Shown here in pieces: positions 60,223 to 64,000 of a stretch of DNA of 64,000 nucleotides (positions are counted from its first letter, which is position 1; each line of letters opens with the position of its first letter). Source of the DNA: Euzebya rosea (lineage in GTDB: Bacteria; Actinomycetota; Nitriliruptoria; Euzebyales; Euzebyaceae); the NCBI RefSeq assembly GCF_003073135.1, contig NZ_PGDQ01000002.1, forward strand, positions 124,001 to 188,000. The letters run 5' to 3'. Below the pieces are notes generated by a model that saw only the letters and a program-made list of their open reading frames with translations, was not told the origin of the DNA and made no database searches. Position numbers and translations under genes: made by a program.

Positions 60223-60455
60223 CTGTCGCCGGCGTCCTCGAGGGCGTCGGCGTCCTTGAAGGTCTCGGTCGCCAGCGCGATCCACATGGCCCGGTGGGCC
60301 TTGGTGTCGGTGGTGATCAGCGACAGGGCGGTGAAGACGCGGTCGAAGCCGAACTCGGCCAGCAGGACGTCCACGGCGTGTTCGACGTCGAGCGCGTGCT
60401 TGACCACGACGGCGACGGTGCGGTTGATGCTCTCGGTGCGAAGTGTGTTGTTCAT
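60219..60455 (-). CDS. conserved-looking 78-aa protein of unknown function
   Basis: A 78-aa protein beginning MNNTLRTESINRTVAVVVKH, with helical segments (ALDVEHAVDVLLAEFGFDRV) and an acidic end. Its stop codon shares the palindrome CTAG with the stop of the convergent phosphatase gene (60219-60222). It has no membrane segment and no recognised domain. The codon use matches neighbours, so it is probably real. Confidence 0.6.
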   Translation of the reverse strand: MNNTLRTESINRTVAVVVKHALDVEHAVDVLLAEFGFDRVFTALSLITTDTKAHRAMWIALATETFKDADALEDAGDS

Positions 60456-60515
60456 CACCCCGCCCAACGACGGTCGTGCCCCTGCGTGACGGTCGCGTGA
60501 CAGAATTGTCGGTCG

Positions 60516-61472
60516 ATGTCCCGGTCCCCTCGCCGTCATGCCCTCGCGGCCGTCCTCGCGGTGCTGGCCGTGGCCTGCGGCGACGGGGGCACGACCGTGA
60601 CCACCGCCCCGGTCCCGGTGGCCGTCGAGCCATCGTCGACGGTGCCTGCCGATGCGGCGCCACGGCCGTCTGCGGTCGTCCCCGACCGATCCCGTCCGCT
60701 CGTGCCGCCCGTGGATCCGGGCACACCGGTCCTGGCCGCGCCACCGCCCCCGGTCGGCGCCGACGGGTCGACCGGGTCGCCGGAGCCGACGGAGTCCGCG
60801 TCGGATGAGGTCGCACGGGTCCAGCAACGCCTGACCGAGCTGCGCTACTACGACGGTCCCGTGGACGGGGTGGTCGGGCGTGCGACCACGACGGCGCTGC
60901 AGGCGTTCCAGAAGGTCCAGGGGTTGCCCGTCGACGGGGCCATCGGGCCCGAGACGCTCACCGCGCTGGACGACCCGGTCCTGCCGGAGGTCCACGCGGG
61001 TGCAGCCACCCAGATCAACATCGACCTCGACGCCCAGGTCATGGTCGCCGTGGTCGGGGGCCGAGTGGCGCGGATCATGCCGATCTCCAGCGGCAACGGT
61101 GCCCCCTACTCGCTCCCCGGCGGGATCCGGGCCGAGTCGTTGACGCCAGTCGGGACGTTCACGATCGAGCGGCGGATCCAGGGCACCGTCAACGCCCACT
61201 TCGGCACGCTCTACGACCCCATGTACTTCCACCAGGGCTGGGCGATCCACGGGTCCAACAACGTGCCGGCGACGCCGGCGTCCCACGGGTGCGTCCGCCT
61301 GCCGCGCGCCGACGCCGAGTGGCTGTTCTCCCAGGTGGAGGTGGGGACGCCGGTGACGGTGGTCGGGGCGCTGAACGCGTTCGACCCGGCTGCAGGGGAG
61401 ACCGCCGGGACGACGGTGCCCGCAGGGGACCCCGGCCCGCCGCCCGAGCCGCCGTCGGACAACGACTTCTAG
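60516..61472 (+). CDS. L,D-transpeptidase lipoprotein with peptidoglycan-binding domain
   Basis: A 318-aa lipoprotein: signal with lipobox (LAVLAVACGDGG, Cys21), a Pro/Ser/Thr-rich linker to ~95, a PG_binding_1 domain (VQQRLTELRYYDGPVDGVVG, TTTALQAFQKVQGLPVDG) and a YkuD catalytic domain (~165-280) with WAIHGSNN and nucleophile Cys in ASHGCVRLPRADA. It forms 3-3 cross-links in peptidoglycan or attaches proteins to it. The proline-rich tail is disordered. Confidence 0.95.
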   Translation: MSRSPRRHALAAVLAVLAVACGDGGTTVTTAPVPVAVEPSSTVPADAAPRPSAVVPDRSRPLVPPVDPGTPVLAAPPPPVGADGSTGSPEPTESASDEVARVQQRLTELRYYDGPVDGVVGRATTTALQAFQKVQGLPVDGAIGPETLTALDDPVLPEVHAGAATQINIDLDAQVMVAVVGGRVARIMPISSGNGAPYSLPGGIRAESLTPVGTFTIERRIQGTVNAHFGTLYDPMYFHQGWAIHGSNNVPATPASHGCVRLPRADAEWLFSQVEVGTPVTVVGALNAFDPAAGETAGTTVPAGDPGPPPEPPSDNDF

Positions 61473-61482
61473 CCGAGCTGCC

Positions 61483-62259
61483 TCAGAAGAGGGAGGTCTG
61501 CTCGGCGTCGGCCGCCTCGTCGTCGGTGTCGACGATGGTGACGAGGCTGGCCGGCAGGTCCTGGTCGTCCTCGGCGAGGGGCTCCAGCAGCTCGGGGGAG
61601 TTGTTGGCGACGCTGTTGACGCGGGTGGACACGCGGTAGCGCTCGACGGCGTCGTCGGGGGCCGGGGCCAGCAGCTCGCGGACGTCGCCCATGTCAGCCT
61701 GCGGGTCCAGCCAGGTCTCCCACTGGTCGCGGTCGAGGATGACTGGCATGCGGTCGTGGATGGGGGAGAGGACCTCGTTGGCGGACGTCGTCAGGACCGA
61801 GCAGGTCAGCAGCCGGGAGCCGTCGCCGGACCGGTCGCGCCACGACGACCAGATGCCGGCGTAGACCATCGGGTTGCCGTCGGTGCGGCGGACGAACCAC
61901 GGCAGGCGTCGCCCCCGCGTGGTGCCGTCGTTGACCTTCTCCCACTCGTAGAACCCGTCGGCCGGCAGCAGGCAGCGGCGCTGCTCGACGCTCTCGGCGA
62001 ACGCCTTCTTCTCCGTCACCGTCTCGGACCGGGCGTTGATCATCCGCGCGCCGATGCTTCGGTCCTTGGCCCAGAACGGGACCAGCCCCCAGCGGAACTC
62101 GGTGAGGACCATCTGGCCGTCGTAGCGCACGACGGCGGGCACGGGGTCGGTGGGGGCGACGTTGTAGCTGGGTGGCACGTCGTCGACCTGCCGGTCGTCG
62201 ATCACGAAGAACTTGACCAGCCCCTCGGCCGTCGTCGTGGCCACGTACCGTCCGCACAT
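61483..62259 (-). CDS. SRAP/YedK family DNA-protein crosslink protease
   Basis: A 258-aa SRAP domain protein (HMCES/YedK). Catalytic Cys2 directly after the initiator Met (MCGRYVATT), NVAPTDPVPAV, INARSETV, LLPADGFYEWEK and active-site His in SPIHDRMPVIL. It caps abasic sites in single-stranded DNA and protects them from breakage. TACGGT 6 nt before the ATG suggests a leaderless mRNA. The Asp/Glu-rich C-terminus (~225-258) is an extension. Confidence 0.95.
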   Translation of the reverse strand: MCGRYVATTTAEGLVKFFVIDDRQVDDVPPSYNVAPTDPVPAVVRYDGQMVLTEFRWGLVPFWAKDRSIGARMINARSETVTEKKAFAESVEQRRCLLPADGFYEWEKVNDGTTRGRRLPWFVRRTDGNPMVYAGIWSSWRDRSGDGSRLLTCSVLTTSANEVLSPIHDRMPVILDRDQWETWLDPQADMGDVRELLAPAPDDAVERYRVSTRVNSVANNSPELLEPLAEDDQDLPASLVTIVDTDDEAADAEQTSLF

Positions 62260-62318
62260 GCGCCCACCGTACCCAGCCGACGGGACGCGATGTCACAGGG
62301 TCGTGGGATGGTGATGTC

Positions 62319-62759
62319 ATGGCCGATCGGGGTGATGCGGCACCGGAGAGGCGGTGCACGGGATGCGGCAGGGTCCTGCCGCTCGAGGCGTTCGCGTGGA
62401 AGGACCGCGCCCGCGGCCAACGGCAGCCGCGATGTCGGTCGTGCACGTCGGCGGCGTTCCGTGGCTGGTACGAGGAGAACGCCGACTCCCAGCGGGCCCG
62501 AACACGCCGCGATCGCGCCGTACGGCACCGGGTCAACGATCAGCTCATCCAGCAGGCCAAGGACGTGCCCTGCGCGGATTGCGGTGGGCGGTTCCGCACC
62601 GAGGAGATGGACTTCGACCACGTGCGTGGGGACAAGTCGTTCGACATCGCCAATGGGCGGTGGCAGGTGTCGGTCGAGACGCTCGAGCAGGAGATGGCCA
62701 AGTGCGAGGTCGTCTGCGCTGTGTGCCATCGGCTGCGGACCCGGGACCGACGCCGATGA
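62319..62759 (+). CDS. small HNH/zinc-finger protein, first of tandem pair
   Basis: A 146-aa protein: an N-terminal zinc ribbon (CTGCGRVLPLEAF with CRSC) and a C-terminal HNH-like treble clef (KDVPCADCGGRFRTEEMDFD, then HVRGDKS and CEVVCAVCHRLRT). Such proteins occur in phages and Actinobacteria and may be nucleases. It is paralogous to the following gene and overlaps it by 4 nt (ATGA). Confidence 0.8.
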   Translation: MADRGDAAPERRCTGCGRVLPLEAFAWKDRARGQRQPRCRSCTSAAFRGWYEENADSQRARTRRDRAVRHRVNDQLIQQAKDVPCADCGGRFRTEEMDFDHVRGDKSFDIANGRWQVSVETLEQEMAKCEVVCAVCHRLRTRDRRR

Positions 62760-63199
62760 AGCGCTGCACACGCTGCAAGGTCAGCCGGCCGCTCGAGGAT
62801 TTCCACCGCCGAGCCGCCAGTCGCGACGGACATCAGAACGTCTGCAAGCCGTGCAAGCAGGAGTACAACCAGACGTACTACCGTGCGACCGCTGACCAGT
62901 ACGCGGAGGCCCGTCGCACGCAGGTCGACGCGCTTCGCGTCGCCGTCAACGACGTCATCCTGCAGGCCAAGGACGTGCCGTGCACGGACTGCGGGCGTCG
63001 ACTGCCGCCTGACGCCATGGACCTGGATCACGTTCGCGGCCGCAAACGAACGACTGCCAGCGGCATGAGGCGACTGGGGCTCAGCGGTGTCCTGGCCGAG
63101 CTGGCCAAGTGCGACGTGGTGTGCGTGATCTGCCACCGTCGTCGCACACGTCACCGGCGTCTGCGCGCGGCGCGCCTGTCGGTGGCTGGGTGGTGGTAG
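62756..63199 (+). CDS. small HNH/zinc-finger protein, second of tandem pair
   Basis: A 147-aa paralogue of the preceding gene: zinc ribbon CTRCKVSRPLEDF with CKPCKQ, then the HNH-like KDVPCTDCGRRLPPDAMDLD, HVRGRK and CDVVCVICHRRRTRHRR. It is translationally coupled to the first copy and ends beside the tRNA-Lys gene. No function is established. Confidence 0.8.
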   Translation: MKRCTRCKVSRPLEDFHRRAASRDGHQNVCKPCKQEYNQTYYRATADQYAEARRTQVDALRVAVNDVILQAKDVPCTDCGRRLPPDAMDLDHVRGRKRTTASGMRRLGLSGVLAELAKCDVVCVICHRRRTRHRRLRAARLSVAGWW

Positions 63200-63269
63200 G
63201 CCCCCGGGGAATCGAACCCCGAACCTGCGGATTAAGAGTCCGATGCTCTGCCAATTGAGCTAGAGGCCC
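63194..63269 (-). tRNA. tRNA-Lys (anticodon CUU)
   Basis: A type I tRNA: acceptor GGGCCTC paired with GGGGCCT (one G-U at the end), U8-A9, D-arm GCTCAATTGGCAGAGC, anticodon arm GGACTCTTAATCC (CUU) and T-arm CGGGGTTCGATTCCCCG. The 3' CCA is encoded (63194-63196). Confidence 0.96.
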
Positions 63270-63341
63270 GTGAACGGATCGAGGAGTGTAGCGTCTCGAT
63301 TCGATTCGTCCCAACCGAGGGGGAACTCGGGTGGGGAGAAG

Positions 63342-63385
63342 GGTGATCGACGGGATTCGAACCCGCGGCCTCCGCGACCACAACC
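63342..63385 (-). tRNA. 3' fragment of a tRNA-His gene (integration scar)
   Basis: The minus strand reads, toward the 3' end, anticodon-loop TTGTGGT, stem half CGCGG, T-arm GCGGGTTCGAATCCCGT and acceptor CGATCAC with a C discriminator, the mark of tRNA-His. Upstream of the anticodon loop the sequence (CCTTGG) cannot pair with the CGCGG stem half, so the 5' half is absent. It is not a working tRNA and is best read as the attachment-site copy of a second integrated element. Confidence 0.75.
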
Positions 63386-64000
63386 AAGGCAACGATGGCG
63401 TAGCCCAAGCTAGCATATGCTGTCAAACACCCATTGACCTGCCGTTTTGGCACGGCAGCTATCAGGGCGGAAGCGTCACTGACAGGCCCTGTTGTCATTG
63501 GAAGTGTCACTTTCGGTGTCACGGTCGACGGCAAAGTTTTCCGAGCCCCAACGGCCGTGCAAGGCTGCCCCTGAGGGCTCAAGCTGAGCTCGGGCGAGTC
63601 CGGCAGCCAACGCTGGGTGAAGGAGGTGCGACCGTCGCGCACGCCGGAGCTCAGCCGGGAGATGTAGGCGCCTGAGGCCTTGCCCGCTCGCCGAGTTCGA
63701 CCTGGGGCTTAGCCACGCTGCAATAGCTGTCGGTGCAGCCAGCCGCTAACCCCATAAAGGGAAGGGCCGTCGGGGCGCGGGCTCGCCCTGAGGTCTTCCG
63801 CCAGCTCCCTCTTGGTCGGCCTAGGCGTATGCTGAACCGAAAGTCTGAATTATTGATCGCCGTTCAAGCTATTCCACAGAAGGCGGGCAGTCCCGACGTA
63901 AGTACGGAGAAGGCAAGGTCCAGCAAGGTCGAGAGGGTCCAAAGTTGAATAATTTACCCAGTCGTCCAAGATCGCACCAGTTGGAGGATCACTCCCGCCG
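63386..64000. other. gene-poor, AT-richer end; probable start of a second integrated element
   Basis: About 615 bp with no convincing gene on either strand. It is visibly richer in A/T than the rest, especially 63840-64000. GTGTCAC occurs twice at 63504 and 63516, a possible integrase arm-site pair beside the tRNA-His fragment. The last 25 bp (TTGGAGGATCACTCCCG) contain GGAGGATCAC, which could be the ribosome site of a gene starting beyond the window. Confidence 0.5.

Noticed and set aside
63331-63675. Plus-strand 114-codon open frame and minus-strand frame 63232-63642 across the tRNA fragment
   Set aside because: Both translate tRNA-related sequence (typical spurious peptides such as VIDGIRTRGL) and lack ribosome sites or domains.
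63733-63948. 71-codon open frame near the window end
   Set aside because: No ribosome site, low-complexity basic composition and no recognisable domain; left as unannotated.

Overview
The window is very GC-rich DNA (clearly above 65% G+C by eye) with Gram-positive actinobacterial hallmarks: two AfsR/SARP-type regulators, DUF2510, DUF3097, DUF4386, DUF222-HNH and HxlR proteins, leaderless genes with a TANNNT box 6-9 nt before the start codon, and secreted proteins carrying type-2 cell-wall-binding (CWB2) repeats. The many M14 carboxypeptidases and CWB2 repeats fit Nitriliruptoria/Euzebya-like deep-branching Actinobacteria; this is an inference from gene content, not a proven placement. There is no rRNA and no CRISPR array. 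Two intact tRNA genes are present (Leu-UAG and Lys-CUU), plus two tRNA 3' fragments that look like integration scars.

Layout: 1-9.6 kb is ordinary chromosome (AIM24, HPP membrane protein, DUF3097, methyltransferase, LuxR-type regulator, tandem DUF1059 genes beside a small SARP, aromatic aminotransferase, cold-shock protein). 9.7-12.8 kb is a three-gene envelope-stress-like operon (SPFH/GYF protein, zinc-ribbon membrane protein, small membrane protein). 13-16 kb has a subtilase and an aldo/keto reductase divergent from an HxlR regulator. 16.1-19.7 kb holds a large SNF2 ATPase with a small partner. 20-31.6 kb is a secreted-peptidase region with four M14 metallocarboxypeptidases, tryptophan 2,3-dioxygenase, a frameshifted exported protein and an intergenic 17/18-bp tandem repeat. 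31.7-36 kb has a GNAT, a TRIC-type channel, an LVIVD-repeat exported protein and an ArsR/SRPBCC unit with two operator palindromes.

36-37.9 kb is a DUF222-HNH gene with foreign codon usage, an internal 18-bp repeat and a palindrome at both ends. 38.8-41.7 kb is a mercury/organomercury-type cluster: MerR, a thioredoxin-like/MerB fusion and a class-I flavin disulfide reductase, with a textbook MerR promoter. 41.8-46.8 kb has a DUF4386 protein divergent from a 941-aa AfsR-like ATPase regulator over three GGTGCA boxes spaced exactly 11 bp, then a CNNM/DUF21-CBS protein.

47.79-52.46 kb is a 4.6-kb integrated element in the tRNA-Leu(UAG) gene. It is bounded by a 56-bp direct repeat and carries arm-like repeats, a tyrosine integrase interrupted by two in-frame amber codons, an ECF sigma/anti-sigma pair, a membrane-anchored cupredoxin and an unknown two-gene unit. 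52.5-63.2 kb returns to chromosome: Ser/Thr kinase, coiled-coil protein, EcsC protein, Tat-exported phosphatase with CWB2 repeats, L,D-transpeptidase lipoprotein, SRAP/YedK and two tandem HNH proteins. After tRNA-Lys, a tRNA-His 3' fragment marks what looks like the edge of a second integrated element running off the window in more AT-rich, gene-poor DNA.
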